A stretch of DNA of 64,000 bases, from contig NZ_AMRI01000010.1 in the NCBI RefSeq assembly GCF_000299915.1, positions 1 to 64,000 of the forward strand, read 5' to 3'. Positions 55,433 to 63,940 of the stretch are shown here, in pieces. This stretch comes from Gallaecimonas xiamenensis 3-C-1 (lineage in GTDB: Bacteria; Pseudomonadota; Gammaproteobacteria; Enterobacterales; Gallaecimonadaceae). Position numbers and translations under genes: made by a program. The notes beneath the pieces are model-generated. The model did not search any database, was not told the origin of the DNA, and worked only from the letters and a program-made list of their open reading frames with translations. How positions within the stretch are numbered: position 1 is the stretch's first letter; every line of letters starts with the position of its first letter.

Positions 55433-55676
55433 CCCTGTCAGTCACTGCCAATAAATCCCCCAAACGAATACCCTATTAATGCAAGTGGCCTTAGCCGCTT
55501 GTTTTTTTTGTGCTTTGGCAGGTAAAAAAAAGCCGGCAGGGCCGGCGTAAGTGCTGTGCAATATGGGGATGGCAAGGCTGGCTGAACCAGCCCTAAGAAA
55601 ACCGCTACAGTCTAGCCAAGGGTTGAACTATCATTGAAGCGAAGAAAAACGACGGGTTTAATCGGAACTGCCTATT

Positions 55677-56582
55677 ATGAGACTGCCGAGCATTAAAAAT
55701 CTCACCTACCTGCTGGCCTTGGAAGAACACCAGAACTTCAACCGTGCCGCCAGGGCCTGCAATGTGTCCCAGTCCACCCTGTCTGCCGGTATCCAGAACC
55801 TGGAAGAACAGCTGGGCTGCCAGCTCATCGAACGTGACAACAAGTCCTTTCTTTTTACCGCTACCGGTCTTGAGGCCATCAATAGGGCCAGGGACATCGT
55901 CAACCACACCCGCGATCTGGTGGAGTACGTACAAAACCAGGCTTCCCCCATGAGCGGTGAAGTGCGCCTGGGCTGCATTCCCACCATAGCCCCTTTCCTG
56001 TTGTCCAAGGTGGTGACCGAGGTCAACGCCGCCTATTTGGATCTCAAGCTGCTGCTGCGGGAAGACACCACCCAGAACCTGCTGGCCATGCTGGAGCGCG
56101 GTGAGCTGGACCTGGTGCTGCTGGCCCTGCCGGTGGACACCAAGGGCTTCCATACCATGCGCCTGGGCAAGGACCCCTTCAGCCAGGTCATGCACAAGGA
56201 GCTGCAGGAAAAATGGGGCACCGATCCCGACCTGAAAAAGCTGCCCGAGCGCAGCGTCTTCCTGCTGGAAAAGGAGCATTGCCTGACTGACCATGCCGTC
56301 AGCGCCTGCCACCTGACCGACTCCACCAAGATCAATCCCTTTGCCGCCACCAGCCTGCATACCCTGGTGCAGATGGTGAATGCCAAACTGGGCACCACCT
56401 TTTTGCCGCAACTGGCCATAGACGCCGGCATTCTGGTGGGCACCGAGCTGGTCGCCCATCGCCTGGATGACGACGCGTACCGGGAGATAGGCCTGGTATG
56501 GCGCCAGACCTCAAGCCGCATTCGCACTTACCGGCGCCTGGGCGAACTGATCGCCAAAGCGTTGCCGGAATCCCTGCTGTGA
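55677..56582 (+). CDS. oxyR: Hydrogen peroxide-inducible LysR-type regulator OxyR
   Basis: A 301-aa LysR regulator: an N-terminal helix-turn-helix (F-N-R-A-A-R-A-C-N-V-S-Q-S-T-L-S-A-G-I-Q-N-L-E) and the redox pair at Cys202 and Cys211 (LLEKEHCLTDHAVSACHL), the same nine-residue spacing as Cys199/Cys208 of E. coli OxyR. Oxidation to the disulphide activates peroxide-defence genes. No katG or ahp gene is adjacent. Its TGA overlaps the Nudix start (GTGA), so the two are translationally coupled. Confidence 0.93.
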   Translation: MRLPSIKNLTYLLALEEHQNFNRAARACNVSQSTLSAGIQNLEEQLGCQLIERDNKSFLFTATGLEAINRARDIVNHTRDLVEYVQNQASPMSGEVRLGCIPTIAPFLLSKVVTEVNAAYLDLKLLLREDTTQNLLAMLERGELDLVLLALPVDTKGFHTMRLGKDPFSQVMHKELQEKWGTDPDLKKLPERSVFLLEKEHCLTDHAVSACHLTDSTKINPFAATSLHTLVQMVNAKLGTTFLPQLAIDAGILVGTELVAHRLDDDAYREIGLVWRQTSSRIRTYRRLGELIAKALPESLL

Positions 56583-56986
56583 TCTTCTCTGGCCCCAAGG
56601 TTGGGGTCGGAGTTGTGGTAGAGCGCCAGGGCAGGGTGCTGGTTGGGCAGCGCCGAGGCAGCCACGGGCAAGGTCATTGGGCCCTGCCTGGTGGCCACCT
56701 GGAAGCCGGCGAGTGCCCCCTGGCCTGCGCCCAGCGGGAGCTGGCCGAGGAAACCGGCCTGCAACTTGATGAGCCCAGGTTAGTGGCGGTCAGCAATGAC
56801 CTCTATCCTGAAGGCCTTCACTACCTGACTCTCTTTGTTACCGGCACCCTGGGTGAGGGGGAGCCTCGATGCCTGGAGCCGCAAAAATGTGCTGGCTGGC
56901 ACTGGTTTGAATGGGACCAGATCCCAGAGCCCCGCTTTCTCTCCCTAGACAACCTGCTGCACCGCCCCCTGCTTAAGCCACGGTAA
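56579..56986 (+). CDS. Nudix hydrolase coupled to oxyR
   Basis: About 135 aa from the GTG at 56579, which overlaps the oxyR stop. A frame reaching back to 56498 lies inside oxyR. The Nudix box is complete: GGHLEAGECPLACAQRELAE then E-T-G-L near residue 39. V-G-V-G-V-V-V-E-R-Q-G-R-V-L-V-G-Q-R-R-G-S-H-G starts the fold, as in the NUDT15/NUDT18-like or MutT-like group that removes oxidised or damaged nucleotides, which would fit its coupling to oxyR. The substrate is inference. Confidence 0.85.
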   Translation: MIFSGPKVGVGVVVERQGRVLVGQRRGSHGQGHWALPGGHLEAGECPLACAQRELAEETGLQLDEPRLVAVSNDLYPEGLHYLTLFVTGTLGEGEPRCLEPQKCAGWHWFEWDQIPEPRFLSLDNLLHRPLLKPR

Positions 56987-57147
56987 GTGGCTTTCTTTTC
57001 ATCCCCTTAGCTTTCTAATTTCTCACTCCCTTCACGGTTCTTGTCTGCTGCCGATGCGGCCTTAATTTGTTAATCAATTGATTTTTATGGTTTTAACCTG
57101 GTTCGGCTGGGATTGCAGATTGTATAAATGCAATAAAATTACAAAAA

Positions 57148-57177
57148 ACTTTCAGTTCGACTTTTCGAATTGAAAGT
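57148..57177. promoter_or_regulatory. Palindrome 1 in the aceBA control region
   Basis: ACTTTCAGTTCGA, four-base centre, TCGAATTGAAAGT: 13-bp arms with one mismatch. Confidence 0.55.
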
Positions 57178-57207
57178 GCCCTTCAGTTACGAAAAGGTTA
57201 TTTGGTC

Positions 57208-57239
57208 TTACCAATAAGAGTTAAAGCTCTAATTGGTAA
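57208..57239. promoter_or_regulatory. Palindrome 2 in the aceBA control region
   Basis: TTACCAATAAGAG, TTAAAG loop, CTCTAATTGGTAA: 13-bp arms with one mismatch; 31 bases after palindrome 1 and 178 bases before the aceB ATG. Confidence 0.55.
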
Positions 57240-57417
57240 TGCCATAAAAAACTATTAAAAACATGCGCTTATAATTTAATTTTGATTTTGTTTATTTTTT
57301 GTTGTTGATTTTGCTTTGCGGCTCCGTCAGTGTTTAGGCAACGGATAGCCGTCTGGATGACCAGACAGAAACTTGGGTTGTTGTGGTTGCAACCTTACAA
57401 ATGTAATTGGAGGCCCG

Positions 57418-58995
57418 ATGTTGAAGGTGCAGAACGGACTGACCGCAGAACAAAAGCAGCTGCTGAGCGAAAGCGCCCAGGGCTGGGTTCAGGAGCTAAT
57501 GGCGGCGTTCGCTGACAAGGTGCCTGGTCTGCTTGAAGCCAGGAGCCTTCGCCAACAGGCTTTTGACCAGGGGCAATTGCCCGACTTTTTGCCAGAGACC
57601 CAGGCCGTTCGTGACGGCGACTGGCAGATTCGCGGCATTCCCGCCGACCTGACCGACAGGCGCGTGGAGATCACCGGCCCCACCGAACGCAAGATGGTGA
57701 TCAATGCCCTCAATGCCGGCACCAAGGTGTTCATGGCCGACTTCGAAGACTCCCTGTCCCCCACCTGGCAGGCGGTGATGCAAGGCCAGGTCAACCTGCG
57801 CGACGCCGTGGACAGGACCATCACCTACACCGATCCCAAGTCCGGCAAGTACTACAGCCTGACCGACGAGCCCGCCGTATTGATCTGCCGGGTCCGCGGC
57901 CTGCACCTGCCGGAAAAACACGTGACCTTCAACGGCCGGGTGGTACCGGGCTGCCTGTGGGACTTTGCCCTGTACTTTTTCCATAACCACAAGCGGTTGC
58001 TGGAAAACGGCTCCGGCCCCTATTTCTACCTGCCCAAGCTGCAAAGCCACCTGGAAGCGCGCTTTTGGAGCCAGGTGTTCTGTTTTACCGAAGACCGCTT
58101 CGGCCTGCCTCGCGGCACCATCAAGGCCACAGTGCTGATTGAAACCCTGCCGGCGGTGTTCGAGATGGACGAGATCCTGTTCGAACTCAAAGACCACATC
58201 GTGGCGCTCAACTGCGGCCGCTGGGACTACATCTTTAGCTATATCAAGACCCTGGGTAATCACCCGGACCGGGTGCTGCCGGACCGCCAGGTGGTCACCA
58301 TGGACCAGCCGTTCCTTAACGCCTATTCGCGGTTGCTCATTCGCACCTGCCATAAGCGCGGCGCCCTGGCCATGGGCGGCATGGCCGCCTTTATCCCCGC
58401 CAAGGAAGCCGAGCGTAACCAGTGGGTGCTGAACAAGGTGCGCCAGGATAAGGAATTGGAAGCCCGCAACGGCCATGACGGCACCTGGATTGCCCACCCT
58501 GGCCTGGCCGACACCGCCCTGTCGGTGTTTGACGAAGCCCTGGGTGATAGCCCCAACCAACTGGCTGTGACCCGGGAAGGGGACGCCCCCATCACCGCTG
58601 CCGAGCTGCTGGCCCCCTGCGAAGGGGAACGCACCGAGGCGGGGATGCGCACCAATATCCGGGTGGCCCTGCAGTACATCGAAGCCTGGATCGACGGCAA
58701 CGGCTGCGTTCCCATCTATGGCCTGATGGAAGACGCTGCCACCGCCGAGATCTGCCGGGCCTCCATCTGGCAATGGCTGCGCCACGGCAAGACCCTGGCT
58801 GGCGGCCAGAAGGTCACCGCCGAACTCTTTACCCGCTTTTTGACCGAAGAAATGGCACAGGTTCGGGAAGAACTGGGTGCCGACCGTTTTGACAATGGCC
58901 GTTTTCGTGAGGCGGCGGAGCTGTTGACCCGGATCACTGTGTCAGACCGCTTCGTTCCCTTTTTGACTGAACCTGGTTACACCCTCATCGACTGA
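57418..58995 (+). CDS. aceB: Malate synthase A
   Basis: A 525-aa enzyme joining glyoxylate and acetyl-CoA to malate in the glyoxylate shunt. A-D-F-E-D-S-L-S-P-T-W near residue 107, the catalytic Arg in I-C-R-V-R-G-L-H-L, E-T-L-P-A-V-F-E-M-D-E-I, L-N-C-G-R-W-D-Y-I-F-S and the late N-G-C-V-P-I-Y-G-L-M-E-D-A-A-T-A-E-I segment with the general base Asp match AceB. The start at 57418 has GGAGG upstream; a frame beginning at 57373 is an artefact. aceA follows by 15 bases. Confidence 0.96.
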   Translation: MLKVQNGLTAEQKQLLSESAQGWVQELMAAFADKVPGLLEARSLRQQAFDQGQLPDFLPETQAVRDGDWQIRGIPADLTDRRVEITGPTERKMVINALNAGTKVFMADFEDSLSPTWQAVMQGQVNLRDAVDRTITYTDPKSGKYYSLTDEPAVLICRVRGLHLPEKHVTFNGRVVPGCLWDFALYFFHNHKRLLENGSGPYFYLPKLQSHLEARFWSQVFCFTEDRFGLPRGTIKATVLIETLPAVFEMDEILFELKDHIVALNCGRWDYIFSYIKTLGNHPDRVLPDRQVVTMDQPFLNAYSRLLIRTCHKRGALAMGGMAAFIPAKEAERNQWVLNKVRQDKELEARNGHDGTWIAHPGLADTALSVFDEALGDSPNQLAVTREGDAPITAAELLAPCEGERTEAGMRTNIRVALQYIEAWIDGNGCVPIYGLMEDAATAEICRASIWQWLRHGKTLAGGQKVTAELFTRFLTEEMAQVREELGADRFDNGRFREAAELLTRITVSDRFVPFLTEPGYTLID

Positions 58996-59010
58996 AAGAA
59001 GGACCAACGC

Positions 59011-60330
59011 ATGAACAGGCAACAGCAAATCGACGCTCTGAAACAGGATTGGGCTGAGAATCCGCGCTGGAAAGGTGTGGAACGCACTTACAGTGCCGAG
59101 GACGTGGTACGCCTTCGCGGCTCCGTCCAGCCCGAGCATACCCTGGCTCGTTTGGGTGCCGAAAAGCTCTGGACGCTGGTCAACGAAGGGGCCCGCCCGA
59201 GCTTTCGCCCTGAGAAGGACTTCCTCAACGCCATGGGCGCCCTGACCGGCGGCCAGGCGGTGCAGCAGGTCAAGGCCGGTATCCAGGCCATCTACCTGTC
59301 CGGCTGGCAGGTGGCCGCCGACAACAACAGCTATCAGTCCATGTACCCTGACCAGTCCCTGTACCCGGTGGACTCGGTGCCGGCCGTGGTCAAGCGCATC
59401 AACAATGCCTTTCGCCGCGCCGACCAAATTCAATGGCAAAAGGGCAAAAACCCCGGTGATGACGGCTACATCGACTACTTCGCGCCCATCGTCGCCGACG
59501 CCGAAGCGGGTTTTGGCGGCGTACTGAACGCCTACGAGCTGATGAAGTCGATGATTGAAGCGGGCGCCGCCGGCGTGCACTTCGAAGACCAGTTGGCGTC
59601 TGTCAAAAAATGCGGCCACATGGGCGGCAAGGTATTGGTGCCTACCCAGGAAGCGGTACAAAAGCTGATCTCCGCCCGCCTTGCGGCTGATGTAGCCGGT
59701 GTGCCCACCATAGTGCTGGCCCGTACCGACGCCAACGCCGCTGACCTTATCACCAGCGACTGCGACGACTACGACAAGCCCTTTGTCACCGGTGAGCGCA
59801 CCAGCGAAGGCTTCTACCGGGTGCGTGCCGGTATCGAGCAAGCCATTGCTCGCGGCCTGGCCTACGCCCCTTATGCGGATCTCTTGTGGTGCGAAACCGC
59901 CAAGCCGGATCTGGAAGAGGCGCGCCGCTTTGCCGAGGCCATCCATGCCAAGTACCCCGGCAAGCTGCTGGCCTATAACTGCTCGCCGTCCTTTAACTGG
60001 AAGAAGAACCTGGACGACGCGACCATAGCCAAGTTCCAGCGCGAACTGTCGGCCATGGGTTATAAGTTCCAGTTCATCACCCTGGCGGGTATCCACAACA
60101 TGTGGTTCAACATGTTCAACCTGGCCTACGACTATGCCCGTAACGACATGTCGGCCTACGTGAAGATGCAGGAAGAAGAGTTTGCCGCTGCTGACCGGGG
60201 TTACACCTTCGTGGCCCACCAGCAGGAAGTGGGCACCGGCTACTTCGACGACATGACTACCGTTATCCAGGGTGGTCAGTCTTCGGTAACTGCCCTTAAA
60301 GGTTCCACCGAGGAAGAGCAGTTCCACTAA
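59011..60330 (+). CDS. aceA: Isocitrate lyase
   Basis: A 439-aa enzyme splitting isocitrate into glyoxylate and succinate. The active-site signature [11 protein letters not shown] lies near residue 198, with [24 protein letters not shown] and [11 protein letters not shown] around it. Length matches E. coli AceA (434). Second gene of aceBA; aceK is not in this operon. A GGCGGCC/GGCCGCC terminator follows. Confidence 0.97.
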   Translation: MNRQQQIDALKQDWAENPRWKGVERTYSAEDVVRLRGSVQPEHTLARLGAEKLWTLVNEGARPSFRPEKDFLNAMGALTGGQAVQQVKAGIQAIYLSGWQVAADNNSYQSMYPDQSLYPVDSVPAVVKRINNAFRRADQIQWQKGKNPGDDGYIDYFAPIVADAEAGFGGVLNAYELMKSMIEAGAAGVHFEDQLASVKKCGHMGGKVLVPTQEAVQKLISARLAADVAGVPTIVLARTDANAADLITSDCDDYDKPFVTGERTSEGFYRVRAGIEQAIARGLAYAPYADLLWCETAKPDLEEARRFAEAIHAKYPGKLLAYNCSPSFNWKKNLDDATIAKFQRELSAMGYKFQFITLAGIHNMWFNMFNLAYDYARNDMSAYVKMQEEEFAAADRGYTFVAHQQEVGTGYFDDMTTVIQGGQSSVTALKGSTEEEQFH

Positions 60331-60355
60331 GCAATAACCTAGTTCCTAAGCGTTT

Positions 60356-60380
60356 GGCGGCCTCGGCCGCCTTTTTTATT
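60356..60380 (+). terminator. Terminator after aceA
   Basis: GGCGGCC TC GGCCGCC TTTTTT, 25 bases past the stop. Confidence 0.85.
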
Positions 60381-60487
60381 AGGCTCTTTGATGTAATTCA
60401 CTGTTTTTTCACGGCAAGACCCAACCTTAAGCCTCTCTTAAGCTTCTCTGGCGAGGCTTTAAGCACCATCCCCCTCGAGGTCTTCCC

Positions 60488-61120
60488 ATGCTGGCCAAAT
60501 TTGCTCCCAAGGCAATGCAGTTTCAGCGTTGTTTGGAAGGCACGGACGCCTTTGACGCCATCAAGCATTTTGCCTGTGCTCGTTATGCCGACGCCCACCA
60601 GGCCAGGCTGCGCCACTTCCTGCCCCAGCAATACCTGCTGACCGACAACGACCGTTGGCTGGCCAGCTGCGGGGTGCGTGGCGCCGCCGATAACACCCTG
60701 TTCTTGGAGCAGTACCTGGACGGCCCCATAGAGGCGGTGCTGGCCCAGCGCGCCGGCCATGACCTTAGCCGCCGCCAGATAGTGGAGGTGGGTAACCTGG
60801 CCGGCGAAGCAGGGGGGGCCAGGCTGATGATCCTGGCCCTGACCCGCTACCTGGCCCAGAGCGGGGTGGACTACGTGGTCTTTACCGCCACTCGCGAATT
60901 GCAGTCGGCTTTTTCCCGCCTGGGGCTGGAGCCTTGGTTCCTGGCCGACGCCAGCGCCCTCAAGTTGGGGGACGATGCCCAGGAGTGGGGGCGTTACTAC
61001 CAGAACAAGCCGGCGGTCTTTGCCGGCTCGGTACAGGCAGGTTGGCAGGCCATCCAGGCCCAGCCGGTATTGATGCGGATCCTCTCTGCCATAGCCCCGG
61101 AGATCACCGATGTTGTATGA
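60488..61120 (+). CDS. Thermostable-hemolysin family protein
   Basis: A 210-aa protein resembling Vibrio thermostable hemolysin (delta-VPH/TLH-type), now seen as a GNAT-like fold: ARYADAHQARLRHFLPQQYL, C-G-V-R-G-A-A-D-N-T-L-F-L-E-Q-Y-L-D, R-Q-I-V-E-V-G-N-L-A-G and V-V-F-T-A-T-R-E-L. No signal peptide is present, which argues for a cytoplasmic acyl- or acetyltransferase rather than a secreted lysin. Its end overlaps the next gene by 11 bases; it opens a four-gene coupled operon. Confidence 0.75.
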   Translation: MLAKFAPKAMQFQRCLEGTDAFDAIKHFACARYADAHQARLRHFLPQQYLLTDNDRWLASCGVRGAADNTLFLEQYLDGPIEAVLAQRAGHDLSRRQIVEVGNLAGEAGGARLMILALTRYLAQSGVDYVVFTATRELQSAFSRLGLEPWFLADASALKLGDDAQEWGRYYQNKPAVFAGSVQAGWQAIQAQPVLMRILSAIAPEITDVV

Positions 61121-63164
61121 GGTACTGGCCGAGGCCCTGGCCGTCAATCCCTGCGCCCTGGTTACCCCGGCGCAAAAACTGTCCGGCGCCCAGCTGCTGG
61201 CCGCCGCCGAAGAGCTGGCCGCCACCCTGGCAGGGGCCGGGGTTCGCCGCCTGGGTCTGCTGATGGATAACGAAGCGGCCTGGACCATTGCCGACCTGGC
61301 CGCCCTTAAGGCCGGGCTGGTGCTGGTGCCCATTCCAGGCTTCTTCAGCCGCGCCCAGCAGCTTCATGTCATTGCCGATGCCGGCCTCGATGCGGTGCTG
61401 GCGCCGGTAGCCCTGCCCATGGCCAGCCAAACCCTGGCAACAGGGCAGGGCACCTTGAGCCTGCTGGCTGTAGATGCTCCCCAGACGCTGCCGGCGGGCA
61501 CCGCCAAAATCACCTACACCTCCGGCACCACGGGAAACCCCAAAGGGGTCTGCCTGTCCGAGGCCAATATGCTGGCGGTTTGTCGCTCTTTATTGTGGGT
61601 AACCGGCCAACAAGGAGTGGAACGGCACCTGTGCCTGCTGCCTTTGGCGGTACTGCTGGAAAACCTCGGCGGGCTCTACGTGCCATGGCTGGCCGGCGCC
61701 AGCGTGACCCTGGTGCCCATGGCAGAGCTGGGGGTCAAAGGGGCCAGTGGCCTGGACCCGGCCCAGATGCTCTCGACCCTGACCCGTTACCAGCCCCACA
61801 GCCTGATCCTGGTGCCAGCCTTGCTGCCGGTGATCTTGGCCGGCAAAGCCCAGGGCTTGGCCGACAGCTACCGCTTCCTGGCGCTGGGGGGCGGCAAGAC
61901 TGCCCAGGCGCAGCTGGAACAGGCCCAGGCCCTGGGCCTACCCCTTTATGAAGGTTATGGCCTGTCCGAAGCCTGTTCCGTGGTGGCCCTTAACATCCCC
62001 GGCGCCAACAAACCCGGCACGGTCGGGCAGGTGCTACCCCATGTGGAAGTGCGGCTGGCCGAAGACGGTGAAGTGCAAGTCAGGGGCAACAGCTTTCTGG
62101 GCTACCTGGGGGAGGAAGGCGACCAGCCCCAGTGGCTGGCCACCGGTGACCTGGGGGCCCTGGCCGAAGACGGCACCCTGACCATCCTTGGCCGCAAGAA
62201 GGCCACCATCGTCACTGCCATGGGCCGCAATGTGGCTCCCGAATGGCTGGAAGCGGAGCTTTGCGCCTTGCCGGGCATAGCCCAGGCCTTTGTCTATGGC
62301 AGTGAGAGCCAGGGGCTTCATGCCCTGGTGGTCACCGGCCGCGAGGATCTGGCTACCCTTAAAGAGGGCTTCAATCAGGGGTTGCCGGACTATGCCCGCC
62401 TCGACAGCCTCAGTGGCACCAATGAGCCCTTTTCCATCGAACGCCAGGAACTGACCGCCAACGGCCGTCTGCGCCGCCAGGCCCTGGCCCAGCGCATCAA
62501 GGAGTCGCCCATGGGCTTTTTTGACCGTCTCAAGACCGAAACCCAGGCCGCCCAGCAGTACCTGCTCAGTGCGCCGGCCATTTTGGCCTGCCAGCAAGGG
62601 GATGTGACCTTGCCGCGCTACCTGGCTTTTTTGAACAATGCCTACCACCACGTCAAACACACTGTGCCCTTGATGATGGCCTGTGGTACCCGCCTGGGAG
62701 ACGACAAGGAATGGCTGCGGGGCGCCATTGCCGAGTACATCGAGGAGGAATACGGCCACCACGAGTGGATCCTCGACGACATCGCCGCCGCCGGGGGCGA
62801 CCGGGAACAGGCCCGCTTGTCCAAAGCCAATTTCGAAACCGAGCTGATGGTGGCCTACGCCTACGACAGTGTTAACCGGGGCAACCCGGTCAGCCTCTTT
62901 GGCATGGTCTGGGTGTTGGAAGGCACTTCGGTGAACCTGGCTACCCCCATGGCCGACCTGATCCGCGCCAAGCTCAGCCTGGGCAAAGGGGCCTGCCGTT
63001 ATCTCTACTCCCATGGCAGCCTGGACCTGGAGCACATCGATTTCTTCGAGTCCTTGATGAACCGCATCGAAGACAAGGCCGACCAGGACGCCATTATCCA
63101 TATGGCCAACCGCATGTACCGCCTCTATGGCGACATGTTCCGCAGCCTGCCCATGGAGGCCTGA
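61110..63164 (+). CDS. Fusion of AMP-binding acyl-adenylating enzyme and heme-oxygenase-like domain
   Basis: A 684-aa protein. Residues ~1-465 are an ANL-superfamily enzyme: A10-type P-loop ITYTSGTTGNPKGVCLSEAN, Y-E-G-Y-G-L-S-E-A, A-T-G-D-L-G and the C-terminal N-G-R-L-R-R-Q-A Lys-region motif, here with Arg in place of the usual catalytic Lys neighbourhood. Residues ~468-684 form an all-helical TenA/heme-oxygenase-like domain (H-H-V-K-H-T-V-P; EYIEEEYGHHEWILDDI; H-G-S-L-D-L-E-H-I-D-F-F) with His/Glu/Asp spacing of di-iron oxidases. In other genomes these are usually separate genes. An internal AAGGAG plus ATG at 62511 could also produce the second domain alone. Confidence 0.78.
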   Translation: MLYEVLAEALAVNPCALVTPAQKLSGAQLLAAAEELAATLAGAGVRRLGLLMDNEAAWTIADLAALKAGLVLVPIPGFFSRAQQLHVIADAGLDAVLAPVALPMASQTLATGQGTLSLLAVDAPQTLPAGTAKITYTSGTTGNPKGVCLSEANMLAVCRSLLWVTGQQGVERHLCLLPLAVLLENLGGLYVPWLAGASVTLVPMAELGVKGASGLDPAQMLSTLTRYQPHSLILVPALLPVILAGKAQGLADSYRFLALGGGKTAQAQLEQAQALGLPLYEGYGLSEACSVVALNIPGANKPGTVGQVLPHVEVRLAEDGEVQVRGNSFLGYLGEEGDQPQWLATGDLGALAEDGTLTILGRKKATIVTAMGRNVAPEWLEAELCALPGIAQAFVYGSESQGLHALVVTGREDLATLKEGFNQGLPDYARLDSLSGTNEPFSIERQELTANGRLRRQALAQRIKESPMGFFDRLKTETQAAQQYLLSAPAILACQQGDVTLPRYLAFLNNAYHHVKHTVPLMMACGTRLGDDKEWLRGAIAEYIEEEYGHHEWILDDIAAAGGDREQARLSKANFETELMVAYAYDSVNRGNPVSLFGMVWVLEGTSVNLATPMADLIRAKLSLGKGACRYLYSHGSLDLEHIDFFESLMNRIEDKADQDAIIHMANRMYRLYGDMFRSLPMEA
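62499..62513 (+). promoter_or_regulatory. Internal ribosome-binding site and in-frame start inside the fusion gene
   Basis: AAGGAG, six bases, ATG, in frame with the fusion and exactly at the domain boundary (M-G-F-F-D-R-L). It would give a 217-aa heme-oxygenase-like product. Confidence 0.55.
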
Positions 63165-63940
63165 TGAAGCAAATCCTACTGACCGGGGCCAGCGGCGGTA
63201 TAGGCCGCGCCATCGCCGAAAGGCTAGCGGCAGAAGGCCACCGCCTGGTGCTGGTAGCAAGGGACTTGGGAAAACTCCAGCAACTGGCCGACGCCCTCGG
63301 TCCTGGCCACCAGGTGCTGAGCCTGGACCTGGACGGCCCCCAGCCCGGCAAGACCCTGGCTGAAGCCCTGGCCCAGCGGCAACTGGCAGTGGACGTGCTT
63401 ATCAACAATGCCGGCACCAACCAACTGCAAACCTTTGAAAAAAGCGACTGGGCCGACATCGAGCGGCAGATCCGCCTTAACCTGCTGGCCCCCATGGCCT
63501 TGGTCCATGGCCTGCTGCCGAGTCTCAAGGCTGGTGCCCAGATCATCAATATAGGTTCGGTGCTGGGGGAGATTGGTTATCCCGGCTATGTGGCTTATGG
63601 CGCCGCCAAAGGCGGACTTAAGCGGTTTTCCGAGGCCCTGGGCCGGGAACTTAGGGACCAGGGCATAGCGGTCAGCTACCTGGCGCCCCGCGCCACCGAC
63701 ACCCCCCTAAACAGCCCCAATGCCGTGGCCCTTAACCAGGCCCTTGGCAACAAGGTCGACCCGCCCCAGGTGGTGGCCCAGGCGGTGAGCCTGCTTATCC
63801 GCAAACCCAAGGCGGCCATGGTGCTGGGCTTTCCCGAGTCGCTCTTTACCCGCATTAACGCCCTGCTGCCCACTGTGGTGGACGGCGCCGTGCAAAAACA
63901 ACTGGCCACCATCAAGGCCCATACCGAGGAGTCTTTATGA
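63164..63940 (+). CDS. Short-chain dehydrogenase/reductase (SDR)
   Basis: A 258-aa classical SDR. Cofactor motif T-G-A-S-G-G-I-G near residue 7, N-N-A-G near residue 85, catalytic Ser in N-I-G-S-V and Y-x-x-x-K as Y-G-A-A-K near residue 145. The Arg in V-A-R-D suggests NADP preference. It starts one base inside the previous stop (TGATG), so it is coupled to the fusion gene and is likely to act on the same acyl or aldehyde intermediate; the substrate is unknown. Confidence 0.88.
   Translation: MKQILLTGASGGIGRAIAERLAAEGHRLVLVARDLGKLQQLADALGPGHQVLSLDLDGPQPGKTLAEALAQRQLAVDVLINNAGTNQLQTFEKSDWADIERQIRLNLLAPMALVHGLLPSLKAGAQIINIGSVLGEIGYPGYVAYGAAKGGLKRFSEALGRELRDQGIAVSYLAPRATDTPLNSPNAVALNQALGNKVDPPQVVAQAVSLLIRKPKAAMVLGFPESLFTRINALLPTVVDGAVQKQLATIKAHTEESL

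Larger units (their letters stand above)
56987..57417. other. Long AT-rich leader upstream of aceBA with two large palindromes
   Basis: A 431-bp gap, far more AT-rich than its surroundings. It contains a palindrome at 57148-57177 and another at 57208-57239 (both annotated separately) and a GTCTGG-ATGA-CCAGAC hairpin at 57351-57366. No gene. The layout suggests heavy transcriptional control of the glyoxylate operon. Confidence 0.6.

Noticed and set aside
55433-55676. Possible OxyR self-binding site and small RNA upstream of oxyR
   Set aside because: An ACTATC near 55627 is too little for the four-element ATAG/CTAT pattern, and the GCCGGC hairpin near 55530 lacks a T tract or promoter.
57373-57417. 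Upstream extension of aceB
   Set aside because: The extra residues (M-G-C-C-G-C-N) are leader sequence; the ATG at 57418 has GGAGG and fits the family.
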